Assembly (NCBI GenBank): GCA_002869855.2
Contig: NEWQ02000003.1
Coordinates: forward strand, 1-64,000
Origin: Nitrospira sp. CG24D
GTDB taxonomy: Bacteria; Nitrospirota; Nitrospiria; Nitrospirales; Nitrospiraceae
Reading direction: 5' to 3'
DNA: 64,000 bases
In this document: one piece after another, positions 52,381 through 61,631 of the stretch
Layout of the letters: each line of letters opens with the position of its first letter
Numbering within the stretch: position 1 is the stretch's first letter
Notes under the pieces: generated by a model
What the model was told of the DNA's origin: nothing
Database searches by the model: none
What the model saw: only the letters and a program-made list of their open reading frames with translations
Program-made: the position numbers and the translations under genes

Positions 52381-54057
52381 ATGGGTGAATACGCCTTACT
52401 GTATATTCTCTTCGCTCCGTTCTTCGGCGCCCTTGCGCTGATCTTCGTCTCCAACCGCCAGGCGCTCCTCGTGCGCGGAATTGCTGCCGGATCGGCGTTT
52501 ATTTCGCTCATGGCGTCCCTGTACCTATTCTATACGTACGACCCTGTGAGAGGCGGATTCCAGTTCATCCAACGGTTTGAATGGTCGCGACAACTCGGAA
52601 TTTCACTGTATCTTGGCGTCGACGGCATCGGCACCCCGCTGGTCCTCGCCTCGTCGATCTTGTTATTCGCCGGGATCTTCGTCTCCTGGCACATCAAAGA
52701 TCGCGCAAAAGAGTTTTATATCTGGATTCTCATTCTGGCCGCCGCGACCATCGGCGTGTTCATGTCGCTGGATCTCTTCTTCCTCTACTTCTTCTACGAA
52801 ATGTCGGTCATTCCGATGTATCTCCTGTTGGGGATGTGGGGAAGTCATACCAAGAAGTATCTGGAAATGACCGATCCGGAAGGCGTCAAACAACGCGATT
52901 CCGTCGGCTTCATCTTCAACTTTGGCTCGAACAGCAAAGAATACGCGGCCATGAAGCTCGTGTTGTTTCTCTCCGCCTTTGCCGTCGCCGCCTTCATGGG
53001 CATTCTCCTGATCTATAAGTATTCAGGCCTGAACACCTTTGATATCCTCGTGCTCCGCGAACATGCCAATCTCATGAACATTCCCGTGCTGGGTACAACG
53101 CTGGACAAAATCATCTGGGTCCTGATTTTCTTCGGATTCGCCTCCATCGCGCCGCTCTGGCCCCTGCATTCCTGGTCGCCGGTAGGACACGCCGCCGCTC
53201 CGGCTGCCACCAGCATGTTGCACGCCGGCGTCCTCATGAAACTCGGTCATTTCTCGATTATCCGAGTGGCCTTCGAGATTCTCCCAGAAACGACGCAGGA
53301 GCTCATGCCAATGGCAGCGGTGCTTTGCATGTTCAGCATCGTCTATGGCGGGTTTGTCGCCTACTACGCAAAAGACACGAAGTATGTCATCGGGTATTCC
53401 AGTTCCAGTCACATGGGCTATGTGTTTCTTGGTATGGCAGCCCTGGATTACATCAGCCTCAGCGGGGCGGTGATCTACATGTTCGCCCATGCGATGGCTA
53501 CGGGGATGCTCTTCTCGATGGCCGGCTGGGTCTACGATCAAACCCACACCCGCGATATCCCCTCACTCGGCGGACTGTCGAATAAGATGCCCTTTATCTC
53601 CGCCTGCTTCGTGGTGGGATGCATGGCGTCTATCGGCATGCCGGGTACGATCAATTTCATCGCGGAAGTTATGATCATCGTGGGCAGCTGGAATAAATAT
53701 CCGCTCCAAGTGATCGTGGCCGTGCTCGGGATCGTGCTGACCATGGCCTATCTGTTTAAAATGATGCGGAGCCTGTTCTATGGCCCAATGGACCAGAAAT
53801 ACAGTCACTCCCATGATGCGGTCGCGTTCGTCGACCGTCTCCCGCTCTTAATCATGATTTCCGTCAGCGTTGGATTTGGACTCTTCCCCATGCATCTGTA
53901 TAACGTCGTTCGCTCAGGGGTCGATCCGCTCATCTCGAAGATTACGCGCGTCGTACCCGTGGCCGAGCTTCAGGCACCTGAGGCACCGGCGACATCACTG
54001 CACGAACAGTTAGCGGCCCGTGGCGCGCAGCTTCCTGAAGTGCCTGTCTCTCAATAG
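52381..54057 (+). CDS. nuoM: NADH-quinone oxidoreductase subunit M, second copy, divergent
   Basis: The 558-residue protein is a second NuoM. Glu140 (FFYEMSVIPMYLLL), Lys287 (AGVLMKLGHF) and the Glu in PGTINFIAEVMIIVG are kept. The TM7 lysine (FAFKAP in the first copy) is Ile256 here (GFASIAPLWPLHSWSP). WLPDAHVEAP, usual in NuoM, reads WSPVGHAAAP. About 30 extra residues (155-186, HTKKYLEMTDPEGVKQRDSV and on) are inserted in the loop before the AAMK helix. In 2M-type complex I the extra subunit is proposed to move a further proton. The missing lysine makes its pumping path uncertain. Confidence 0.93.
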   Translation: MGEYALLYILFAPFFGALALIFVSNRQALLVRGIAAGSAFISLMASLYLFYTYDPVRGGFQFIQRFEWSRQLGISLYLGVDGIGTPLVLASSILLFAGIFVSWHIKDRAKEFYIWILILAAATIGVFMSLDLFFLYFFYEMSVIPMYLLLGMWGSHTKKYLEMTDPEGVKQRDSVGFIFNFGSNSKEYAAMKLVLFLSAFAVAAFMGILLIYKYSGLNTFDILVLREHANLMNIPVLGTTLDKIIWVLIFFGFASIAPLWPLHSWSPVGHAAAPAATSMLHAGVLMKLGHFSIIRVAFEILPETTQELMPMAAVLCMFSIVYGGFVAYYAKDTKYVIGYSSSSHMGYVFLGMAALDYISLSGAVIYMFAHAMATGMLFSMAGWVYDQTHTRDIPSLGGLSNKMPFISACFVVGCMASIGMPGTINFIAEVMIIVGSWNKYPLQVIVAVLGIVLTMAYLFKMMRSLFYGPMDQKYSHSHDAVAFVDRLPLLIMISVSVGFGLFPMHLYNVVRSGVDPLISKITRVVPVAELQAPEAPATSLHEQLAARGAQLPEVPVSQ

Positions 54058-54073
54058 GGTATCAGTCGACACT

Positions 54074-55570
54074 ATGAACTTTGAACTCAATATGACGATT
54101 GCCGATCTCCTGTTCCTCCTACCGGAGATCTTTCTCACCCTGTGGCTCTGCCTGGTCTTAATCGTCGACTTCGCCTTTCCTCGACTACCCAAGGAACAGC
54201 TGGGTTACTTGAGCGTTGTGGGCCTCGTCGTCACCCTGGGCTGCCTCGCCTGGTTCGACTTAACGCATATCTCCGGAGCCCTATTCGGAAACATGTTTGT
54301 GCTCGATCGCATGTCCATCTTCTTTAAGATGTTCATCGTCGGGGCCAGCATTCTCGTGATCCTCGCCTCCATCGAATATGTCAACCGCTTTGCCTTTTTC
54401 CGTGGGGAATACTACTTCCTCATCGTCATGTCCGCCCTCGGCATGATGTTTATGGCCTCGGCCAACGACTTGCTGTCCCTGTTCGTCACGCTGGAGTTTT
54501 CCACATTCGGATTCTATGTGCTCGTGGCCTATCTGCGCGAAGACCTAGCCTCGAACGAAGCCGGGCTCAAGTTTTTTATCCTTGGGGTCTTTGCCGCCGG
54601 TCTCCTGGCCTACGGGATCAGCTTGGTCTACGGGGAAACCGGCAAACTGGTCTTTTCAGACATGGCGTCCGCGCCGGCCACGCCGGGCCTGATCATAGGC
54701 TTTCTCTTGATCTTTGCAGCCCTCGGTTTCAAAATCGGCGCAGTCCCGTTTCATTCCTGGATTCCCGACACCTATCACGGCGCACCCACGCCCGTGACGG
54801 CATTTCTCTCCATCGCGCCGAAAGGCGCAGCCATCGCCATCCTCCTCCGGCTGTTCTTCGTGGCGCTGTTCACCTTCAAGCCCATGTGGGTGCTCTTGCT
54901 CGCGGCTGTCTCTGTCCTGTCGATGACCTATGCGAATATCGTAGCTATCGCCCAAACGAATATTAAACGCCTCCTGGCCTATTCCGGCATTGCCCAAATC
55001 GGAAACGTCCTCATCGGCATGGCCGCGGGCACCAAGATGGGCAACGATGCGATCCTGTTTTATCTGCTCACCTATCTATTCGCGAATATCGGCGCCTTCG
55101 CCGTTGTGATCGCCATGAGTCAAGCCATCGGCAGTGAAGAGATCAACGATTACAGTGGTCTCAATCGCCGATCGCCGTTTTTGGCTTTCTCCATGCTGCT
55201 TTTTCTCCTGTCGCTGGCCGGTGTGCCGCCTTTAGCCGGGTTTATTGGGAAGATCTATATCTTTGTGGCGGCTATCAAGGAAGGGCTCTATACCCTCATT
55301 ACCGTCGGGCTCGTGAATATCGTGATTTCCATGTACTACTACCTGATCGTAGTAAAGAAAATGTACATTGCCGAGCCGATTGATCCGTCACCCATTCGGA
55401 TTTCCGGTCCCATGAAGGCGGTCGTATATGTCGGCCTGGCCGGAACGCTATTGATCGGTATCTACCCGCAGCCCTTCATCGACTGGGTCGTGTCGGCGAC
55501 GATGATGTTCTCTCATCTCCCGGCCCCCGCCACGACCGCTCTCCCCCCAATCCCTCCTCTCGGGGGCTAG
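54074..55570 (+). CDS. nuoN: NADH-quinone oxidoreductase subunit N
   Basis: The 498-residue subunit starts at the ATG at 54074 (MNFELNMTIADLLFLLPEIF). It keeps Lys in LGFKIGAVPFHSWIPDTYHG and the second Lys in SIAPKGAAIAILL. Glu in LLSLFVTLEFSTFGFYVL takes the TM5 position. It is the last gene of the operon and ends in a Pro-rich tail. Confidence 0.95.
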   Translation: MNFELNMTIADLLFLLPEIFLTLWLCLVLIVDFAFPRLPKEQLGYLSVVGLVVTLGCLAWFDLTHISGALFGNMFVLDRMSIFFKMFIVGASILVILASIEYVNRFAFFRGEYYFLIVMSALGMMFMASANDLLSLFVTLEFSTFGFYVLVAYLREDLASNEAGLKFFILGVFAAGLLAYGISLVYGETGKLVFSDMASAPATPGLIIGFLLIFAALGFKIGAVPFHSWIPDTYHGAPTPVTAFLSIAPKGAAIAILLRLFFVALFTFKPMWVLLLAAVSVLSMTYANIVAIAQTNIKRLLAYSGIAQIGNVLIGMAAGTKMGNDAILFYLLTYLFANIGAFAVVIAMSQAIGSEEINDYSGLNRRSPFLAFSMLLFLLSLAGVPPLAGFIGKIYIFVAAIKEGLYTLITVGLVNIVISMYYYLIVVKKMYIAEPIDPSPIRISGPMKAVVYVGLAGTLLIGIYPQPFIDWVVSATMMFSHLPAPATTALPPIPPLGG

Positions 55571-55679
55571 CCCTCCGGCATCCGTCACAGATCTGCTAAA
55601 ATAGATCTTGCGGCCTGGGAACGGCCGAGAGTAGAGTGCCCGGGGTTTTCCCTACACCTTTTCAACGCGGTTTCTTTTC

Positions 55680-57176
55680 ATGGACACAGTGACGAGCGAT
55701 CGACCGCCGTTGCCTCCGATCGCCGGAGATTCCACTCCTGAAACAGGCCTCACACCGGCTCTCAGTCCGCCACAACCGGCCAAGCGGACCGTGGCCAGGC
55801 GGTTTCGTGAACTGACCATTGAACGCCGGATTCTGGCAGGATTCAGCCTGGTCTTTATCGGCATTCTCATTATCGGGGCCGTGTCCTACCGCAATACGAC
55901 TATCCTGATCGAGAACAGCCGGTTGGACACGAAAAGCCACGACCTCCTCCAACTGTTGAATACCGTGGATGTGGCAATGGATGAGGCAGAAAATAACCAT
56001 CGCCGTTATCTCGTCACCGGAGAAGTCGTCTACCTGAAGAGCTTCCGGTCGCTCACGGAGCAAAAACCAACCTATCTGAAGTATCTGAAAGACCTCACCG
56101 CAGGGCTCCCACAGCAAGAGAGTCGAGTCGACACACTCCAAAAGCTGATCGAGCAGCAAATCAACGCGGAAACGGGAGCGATCGCCAAACGGGACGGAGG
56201 GGGATTCGAAGCCGTCCGTCGCATCGCCCTTGAAGGAGCGGCCAAACGAGAACTCGCGGCCATTCACCGGATCATCGCTGAAATGGAGACCGACGAGCAC
56301 CAGAGTTTGCGCCGGCGCCTCAGCGAATCGACGCTCAGCACAACCAATACCATCGTACTCCTAGCCTTAGGAGCGATCCTCCAACTAGTGCTCCTCGCCT
56401 CTGTCTATTACCTCATCCGGCACGATATTACCGCTCGTCGTAAGGTCGCCGCGGAACTCCAGCTTCGCGGGGAACTCCTCGAAGCGGCCAACAAGGAGCT
56501 TGAAGCATTCAGCTATTCGGTCTCACACGACCTCCGTGCGCCGCTTCGCCACATCGATGGCTACGCCTCGCTCCTGAGCAAAGCTGTCGGTGACAGCCTG
56601 AATGACAAGGCCAAACGCTACCTTCAAACGATTTCCGACTCAGCTAAACAAATGGGACAGTTGATCGATGATCTCCTCGTCTTTTCTCGCATGGGCCGTC
56701 AAGAAATGCTTCATACCACGGTCAATCTCGATCAGCTGATTAAGACCATCCTTTACGATTTACGTCTTGACTTGCAAGGACGGGAAATATCCTGGACAAT
56801 CGACACACTGCCGGAAGTACCGGGCGATCCCGCGATGCTCCGACAGGTATTTGTGAATCTGCTTTCGAACGCGCTCAAGTTCACCAGCACGCGGCCCATC
56901 GCCAAGATCGCCGTCGGAGTCGAAACAAAGAGTGCAGGAGAGATCATCGTGTTTGTCCGTGACAATGGAGTGGGCTTCGACATGCAATACCTCGGCAAGC
57001 TGTTCGGAGTCTTCCAGCGGCTACACCGGGCAGATGAATTTGAAGGGACGGGTATCGGCCTCGCCAATGTGCGGCGCATCGTACACCGCCACGGAGGGCG
57101 GGTGTGGGCTGAAGGAATCCCCGACCAAGGCGCGACGTTCTTTGTCGCGCTCCCAACCAGGAGGCCTCGCACATGA
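55680..57176 (+). CDS. CHASE3-domain sensor histidine kinase
   Basis: The 498-residue protein has a Pro-rich N-terminal lead and a first membrane helix (about 50-70). A CHASE3-like periplasmic helical domain follows (about 75-220; NNHRRYLVTGEVVYL), then a second membrane helix (about 225-247). The kinase core has His283 (FSYSVSHDLRAPLRHIDGYA), a cyanobacterial phytochrome-type HisKA, and HATPase motifs (NLLSNALKFT, DNGVGFD, GTGIGLANVRRI). The signal it senses is unknown. The next gene, a receiver protein, overlaps its stop by 4 bp. It lies 109 bp after nuoN on the same strand. Confidence 0.92.
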   Translation: MDTVTSDRPPLPPIAGDSTPETGLTPALSPPQPAKRTVARRFRELTIERRILAGFSLVFIGILIIGAVSYRNTTILIENSRLDTKSHDLLQLLNTVDVAMDEAENNHRRYLVTGEVVYLKSFRSLTEQKPTYLKYLKDLTAGLPQQESRVDTLQKLIEQQINAETGAIAKRDGGGFEAVRRIALEGAAKRELAAIHRIIAEMETDEHQSLRRRLSESTLSTTNTIVLLALGAILQLVLLASVYYLIRHDITARRKVAAELQLRGELLEAANKELEAFSYSVSHDLRAPLRHIDGYASLLSKAVGDSLNDKAKRYLQTISDSAKQMGQLIDDLLVFSRMGRQEMLHTTVNLDQLIKTILYDLRLDLQGREISWTIDTLPEVPGDPAMLRQVFVNLLSNALKFTSTRPIAKIAVGVETKSAGEIIVFVRDNGVGFDMQYLGKLFGVFQRLHRADEFEGTGIGLANVRRIVHRHGGRVWAEGIPDQGATFFVALPTRRPRT

Positions 57177-57628
57177 CGGCAGCAAAACCCATCTTACTGG
57201 CCGAAGATAATCCCCGGGATGCGGAACTGGCTCTCGCAGCCATGGAAGAAGAACATATCTCAGATAAGGTCGTCCTGTGTCACGACGGCGCCGAAGTCTT
57301 GGACTATCTCTATTGCCGCGGGCAATTCAAGTCGCGCCTCAAAGGCAATCCCGCTGTTGTCTTTCTGGACCTCAAAATGCCCAAGGTCAACGGGCTCGAA
57401 GTACTCCGCACGATCAAGTCTGACATCAGCCTACGTCCGATCCCGGTCGTCATGTTGACCTCATCAAGGGAAGAGAAAGACCTGGCAGAAAGCTATGCCC
57501 TGGGCGCGAATGCCTATGTCGTGAAGCCCGTCGAGTTTCACCAGTTTCTCACAGCCGTGAGAGAATTGGGCACGTTCTGGGGCGTGATCAACGAGCCACC
57601 CCCCGAAGGGTCGCCATCCACTAACTAA
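57173..57628 (+). CDS. Receiver-only response regulator (Rcp1-like)
   Basis: The 151-residue receiver domain has the acidic pair AEDNPRDAEL, phospho-acceptor Asp66 (VVFLDLKMPKVNG), Thr-Ser in MLTSSREEKD and Lys in YVVKPVEF. The DxNPxD opening and YLYCRGQF loop are typical of partners of phytochrome-like kinases. The ATGA overlap with the CHASE3 kinase gene identifies that kinase as its likely donor. Confidence 0.92.
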   Translation: MTAAKPILLAEDNPRDAELALAAMEEEHISDKVVLCHDGAEVLDYLYCRGQFKSRLKGNPAVVFLDLKMPKVNGLEVLRTIKSDISLRPIPVVMLTSSREEKDLAESYALGANAYVVKPVEFHQFLTAVRELGTFWGVINEPPPEGSPSTN

Positions 57629-57649
57629 TATGACGCACCCCGAGGTTCC

Positions 57650-59266
57650 GTGACGACCCCGCTGAGACTCCTCCAGCTTGAGGACAACCCCGCCGACGCG
57701 GAGTTGATCCTGGCAACCCTCAACGACGGTGGCATTCCATGTGAAACCAGCCGGGTCGATCGGCGAGACACCTTTGTCGACGCATTGAAAGCAGGAAAAC
57801 TCGACCTGATCCTGGCGGATTATTCTCTTCCCGGATTCGATGGGATCACCGCCCTCTTGCTCGCGCAACAACTCAGGCCCGATATCCCGTTCATCTTCGT
57901 CTCCGGAACCCTCGGCGAGGAATTGGCCATCGACGCCATGCATCGAGGCGCCACCGACTACATTTTAAAGCAGCGCCTCGGACGGCTCGTGCCTTCACTT
58001 CAACGTGCCATCAGGGAACTGCAGGAACGGCAGGAACGCGCCCGTGTTGAAGAAGCCCTGCGACAAAGCGAGAAGCAGCTTCGGCAGGCCCAAAAGATGG
58101 AAGCCGTCGGCCGTCTGGCCGGAGGGCTCGCTCACGATTTCAACAATCTCCTCACCGTCATCATGGGCCATGCCCAGGTCCTGCTCAACGACATGGCGAC
58201 GGAACATCCCTACCGAACCAAGGTCGAAGAAATGCAAAAGGCGGGCGATCGGGCCGCGACGCTGATCCGCCAGCTCCTCACATTCAGCCGCAAGCAACCG
58301 TCGACCCCCAAAGTGCTGAGCGTGAATCCGCTGATCACCAATTTTGAAACGATGATGCGCCGGCTGATCGGCGAAGATCTGGAGCTCACCCTCTCCCTGG
58401 CACCTCAGGATCTCCGCATCAGCGCCGATCCCGCCCAAATTGAACAAGTCCTCATGAACCTCGTCGTGAATGCGCGGGATGCGATGCCCAAAGGAGGGAG
58501 GCTGAGAATCGAGACCGCGCAGGTCGAGCTGACAAGGACGCCGATGTATCATGTCCAGCTTCCCGCGCTCGGAACATTCGTCAAACTCAGCGTGTCAGAT
58601 ACCGGAAGCGGGATGTCGACAGATACTCTCACCCATATCTTCGAACCGTTCTTCACCACCAAAGAAGAAGGGAAAGGCACCGGCCTGGGTCTGTCGACGG
58701 TGTTTGGGATTGTCACCCAGAGTGGTGGAGGCCTCGATGTGGCCAGCCGGATTGGCCAAGGCAGTCGCTTCGACGTCTATTTCCCCAGTGTCCGATCACA
58801 TCCCGATCCGACCACGCCCGACCAAGCCCCTCGTTCATCGAAACGGGGACGTGAGACCATCCTCCTCGTCGAAGACGACGCCTCCGTGCGTGACCTCGTC
58901 CGGGACGAACTCAAGAAACTCGGCTATCGCGTATTGGAATCAAAAAACGGACTGGAAGCCTGCCTTGTTGCCACACAACAAATAGGGAGTTATCAGCTTT
59001 TGCTCACCGATGTGGTCATGCCCGGCATGAGCGGGACCGAACTGGCACAACATCTGCGCATCCTGAAGCCCGATCTCAGGATTCTCTTCATATCGGGGTA
59101 TGCCGACGATGTCGGCATCGGGGCGACTGATCAGCTGAGTGACTACCTCCAGAAGCCGTTTACGCCGGAAGCTCTGAGCCAACGGGTTCGCCAACTCCTC
59201 GATCTGATGCCACTCCCACAGAACGGTTCGCCGCGGAAGGAAGCCTCCACTTCTCACGCATCGTAA
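57650..59266 (+). CDS. Receiver-kinase-receiver hybrid histidine kinase
   Basis: The GTG start at 57650 follows CGAGGTT closely. The 538-residue soluble protein has an N-terminal receiver (Asp57, LILADYSLPGFDG) and a coiled coil. The kinase core follows with His162 (GGLAHDFNNLLTVIMGHAQV) and HATPase motifs (VNARDAMPKGG, DTGSGMS, GTGLGLSTVFG). It ends in a receiver with Asp454 (LLLTDVVMPGMSG). It has no sensor domain of its own, so it may take its input from another kinase through the first receiver. The CHASE3 kinase and receiver gene just upstream form an obvious phosphorelay. Confidence 0.92.
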   Translation: MTTPLRLLQLEDNPADAELILATLNDGGIPCETSRVDRRDTFVDALKAGKLDLILADYSLPGFDGITALLLAQQLRPDIPFIFVSGTLGEELAIDAMHRGATDYILKQRLGRLVPSLQRAIRELQERQERARVEEALRQSEKQLRQAQKMEAVGRLAGGLAHDFNNLLTVIMGHAQVLLNDMATEHPYRTKVEEMQKAGDRAATLIRQLLTFSRKQPSTPKVLSVNPLITNFETMMRRLIGEDLELTLSLAPQDLRISADPAQIEQVLMNLVVNARDAMPKGGRLRIETAQVELTRTPMYHVQLPALGTFVKLSVSDTGSGMSTDTLTHIFEPFFTTKEEGKGTGLGLSTVFGIVTQSGGGLDVASRIGQGSRFDVYFPSVRSHPDPTTPDQAPRSSKRGRETILLVEDDASVRDLVRDELKKLGYRVLESKNGLEACLVATQQIGSYQLLLTDVVMPGMSGTELAQHLRILKPDLRILFISGYADDVGIGATDQLSDYLQKPFTPEALSQRVRQLLDLMPLPQNGSPRKEASTSHAS

Positions 59267-59290
59267 TCGCGCAGGACGCCGCCACCATGG

Positions 59291-60199
59291 ATGGGCCTCA
59301 TGGACCTTCTGACGACGCAGACGACGCGCGGTTCCTGCCGGATGCCACGCGTGTTTTTCATCGCACTCCTGCTCTGGTCAGCAGTGCCGGCACTTGCACA
59401 AGAACCCCGTTGGGAACCACTCGGCCCAGGTCTCGCCGCCTCGATCTGGCAGCCGGACGAGCGATGTCCCGACATTGACCGATTGTTGGCCATCAAGGTC
59501 AATCCGGCTCTCCATCGTTTTTCGGTGCACTACTTTGCTCAGGAAGGTCTGCTGCATCCCCCGACTATTGACGAATGGCAGAAACGAACCGGCCACGAGA
59601 TCGTGTTCAACGCCGGACTGTTCAGAGAGAACTTCGCGTACCTCGGCCTGCTCTTTAAAGACGGTAAGTCACTCGGCAGTCGACGCCACAGCACATGGCA
59701 AGGACTGTTCGTCGCAGAACCACAGACTCCCCTCTCGGTACCCAAAGCAGGGGTGCTGGACCTGGCCAGCGATGTTTTTCATGAAGAGACACCCGCCTAT
59801 CAGGAGGCCGCCCAGTCGTTGATGCTGCTTGATCGTAAGGGAAGCATACGCGTGCGGCAGACAGGAAAGCGGGCTTACCAAACCGTGGTGGCCGAAGACA
59901 AAGACGAACACATTCTCATTCTGAAGAGCCTCGGTCTTGTCACCCTACATGGACTCGGACAATGCTTGCGGGATACATTCCCGTCGATCACACTCGCTAT
60001 GGCCATGGACGGCGGATCCTCGTCTGATCTCTTCGTCTCAGAATCCCTCTGGAAAAACGGAGAACTCTCAGAAACGCGGGCGAATTGGAAAGACCTGTTC
60101 GCCGGCCGGTCAACGGCTCATATTCCGCTGCCCACGATCATCGGCCTCAGTCCGCGAGAGGGTGTGACGGGCGCAGCCAAACCCTCGTCAAAACCCTAG
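59291..60199 (+). CDS. Exported phosphodiester glycosidase-like protein (DUF2233/NAGPA family)
   Basis: The product is up to 302 residues. The Met at 59342 (MPRVFFIALLLWSAVPALAQ) opens the signal peptide and is the more likely start, giving 285 residues, though no strong ribosome site marks either. The mature part has VFNAGLFRENFAYLGLLF, TWQGLFV and the family hallmark AMAMDGGSSSDLFV. The family includes the enzyme that uncovers mannose 6-phosphate in animals, and bacterial proteins linked to exopolysaccharide or wall sugars. The substrate is unknown. Its stop overlaps the convergent rhodanese gene by 4 bp. Confidence 0.8.
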   Translation: MGLMDLLTTQTTRGSCRMPRVFFIALLLWSAVPALAQEPRWEPLGPGLAASIWQPDERCPDIDRLLAIKVNPALHRFSVHYFAQEGLLHPPTIDEWQKRTGHEIVFNAGLFRENFAYLGLLFKDGKSLGSRRHSTWQGLFVAEPQTPLSVPKAGVLDLASDVFHEETPAYQEAAQSLMLLDRKGSIRVRQTGKRAYQTVVAEDKDEHILILKSLGLVTLHGLGQCLRDTFPSITLAMAMDGGSSSDLFVSESLWKNGELSETRANWKDLFAGRSTAHIPLPTIIGLSPREGVTGAAKPSSKP

Positions 60200-60621
60200 C
60201 GGCCTGAACGCGCGACCGGATACCCCGCTTCCATCCACGCATTCATGCTCCCCGACACATTGTAGACGTGGCGATAGCCCAGATCGGCCAGCGTTTCTGC
60301 AGCAATGTTACTGCGGTGGCCAGACTGGCAATACACAACAATGTGCTCGTCTAACTGAGCCCCGAGCTCACGATGTCGGGCTTTCATTTCTCGGAAATCG
60401 ACATTCAAGTCCGTACCGGGAATCATGCCGGTCCGGTGCTCTTCAGGGCTTCTCACATCAACCAACACAAAACCCTTCTTATCCGGGGTCGATGCTTTGG
60501 TCAATCCCGCCTGCAGTTGCTGGACGGTCAGCAGGTAGGAATGGTATGACCACACCTGGCTGGTGACAGCGAGACTGCTCAGCAGAAGAACGCCCATGAG
60601 TCCCCATTTCCACCGTTGCAT
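60196..60621 (-). CDS. Exported or membrane-anchored rhodanese-like protein
   Basis: The 141-residue protein has an N-terminal hydrophobic segment (about 7-25) that is a signal peptide or anchor. A single rhodanese domain follows: FVLVDVRSPEEH, the active-site loop VVYCQSGHRS (Cys98) and YNVSGSMNAWMEAG. It probably carries sulfane sulfur or acts in redox or cyanide chemistry outside the cytoplasm. AGGAGG precedes the ATG. Confidence 0.85.
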   Translation of the reverse strand: MQRWKWGLMGVLLLSSLAVTSQVWSYHSYLLTVQQLQAGLTKASTPDKKGFVLVDVRSPEEHRTGMIPGTDLNVDFREMKARHRELGAQLDEHIVVYCQSGHRSNIAAETLADLGYRHVYNVSGSMNAWMEAGYPVARSGR

Positions 60622-60662
60622 AAAACCTCCTCATGGTTCGCAATACGTTTCTTGAGTCGAAC

Positions 60663-61001
60663 ATGATGCTGCCTGATCATAAAAAGAAGTTAAAAGAGGG
60701 GTCAAGAGCCCTGCTTCTTCTCCTACCCCTCTTACTGACCGGCTGCGGACAGGGCGCGACACTGCTACAAGAGTCCGACCGCGGCGGAGTCGTCGTCTAT
60801 CCGTTCAAAGGCGAGCAGGGTGCCATGCTGGCCACGTTCAGAAAAGATGCGCTGGCCGTCATGAAAGAAAAATGCGGCGGGGCCTACTCGATCATCCGGG
60901 AAGGAGAAACCAAGGGGCGGGTCCGCGTATCCGGCCCGGTCGAGGGCGCGCAAGAAGTCGTCCAGGAACGCCGGTGGGGGATTGAGTTTCGTTGCAAGTA
61001 G
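60663..61001 (+). CDS. Small lipoprotein of unknown function
   Basis: The 112-residue product (start 60663; an in-frame ATG 30 bp earlier is possible) has a lipoprotein signal ending in LLLTGC. The mature domain of about 85 residues has an alternating strand and helix layout (ATFRKDALAVMKEKCGGAYS, KGRVRVSGPVEG, RRWGIEFRCK) with two Cys. No family with known function is recognised. It is divergent from the rhodanese gene and ends 7 bp before the convergent pyrE stop. Confidence 0.6.
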   Translation: MMLPDHKKKLKEGSRALLLLLPLLLTGCGQGATLLQESDRGGVVVYPFKGEQGAMLATFRKDALAVMKEKCGGAYSIIREGETKGRVRVSGPVEGAQEVVQERRWGIEFRCK

Positions 61002-61008
61002 GCGGACT

Positions 61009-61599
61009 TCAGCCTCTGCGCTGAACCCCGTGAGCCCTGGTCAGATCGTCTATCGTGAGAAGACTGACCACGGTGAGTCCTTCCGCTTCGACCTTTTTAC
61101 GTCCGTCCTGTTCCTGCCGGTCGACGATGACCAATGCATGGGTGACGGTCAATCCGGCACCGCGTGCCGCCGCGACAGCCTTTAAGAGTGACCCGCCGCT
61201 GGTCAGTACATCATCCACGATGAGCGCCCGCTCGCCGGGCTTGTAGGCCCCTTCGATCAGTTTTCCCAACCCATGGTCCTTGGCCTGTTTGCGCACCACG
61301 AAGGTCCGCCAATCGCGAGCCGGATGAGCCGCGAAGGCATAATCGGAAATGGTCGTGGCAATGGAGATCGCCCCGATCTCCAACCCCCCCAGACAATCCA
61401 GCTGAATGTCTCTGAGTGCGTCGTAGGCCAGTTGCCCGACCAGACGGCGTGCGCCCGGGTGCGCCATGAGTGCGCGACAATCGACATAGAATGGACTCGT
61501 GAGCCCCGACGCCAGCTTAAACCCGCCCTGGGGATCCCACTTAAAGGAGTGCGTCTCGTGAAACGCTTTTGCTAATTGCTCCCGCACAGATCCCTCCAT
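61009..61599 (-). CDS. pyrE: Orotate phosphoribosyltransferase
   Basis: The start at 61599 (MEGSVREQLAKAFHETHSFK) is preferred. Longer in-frame extensions do not resemble the family. The 196-residue enzyme has the PRPP-binding loop ALIVDDVLTSGGSL, preceded by TFVVRKQAKDHGLGKLIEG, the flexible catalytic loop with Lys residues. It makes orotidine monophosphate from orotate and PRPP in pyrimidine synthesis. It stands alone, apart from the other pyr genes. Confidence 0.96.
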   Translation of the reverse strand: MEGSVREQLAKAFHETHSFKWDPQGGFKLASGLTSPFYVDCRALMAHPGARRLVGQLAYDALRDIQLDCLGGLEIGAISIATTISDYAFAAHPARDWRTFVVRKQAKDHGLGKLIEGAYKPGERALIVDDVLTSGGSLLKAVAAARGAGLTVTHALVIVDRQEQDGRKKVEAEGLTVVSLLTIDDLTRAHGVQRRG

Positions 61600-61631
61600 T
61601 GGCCGAGGTGAATGAAAAGTGCAGGGGTATT

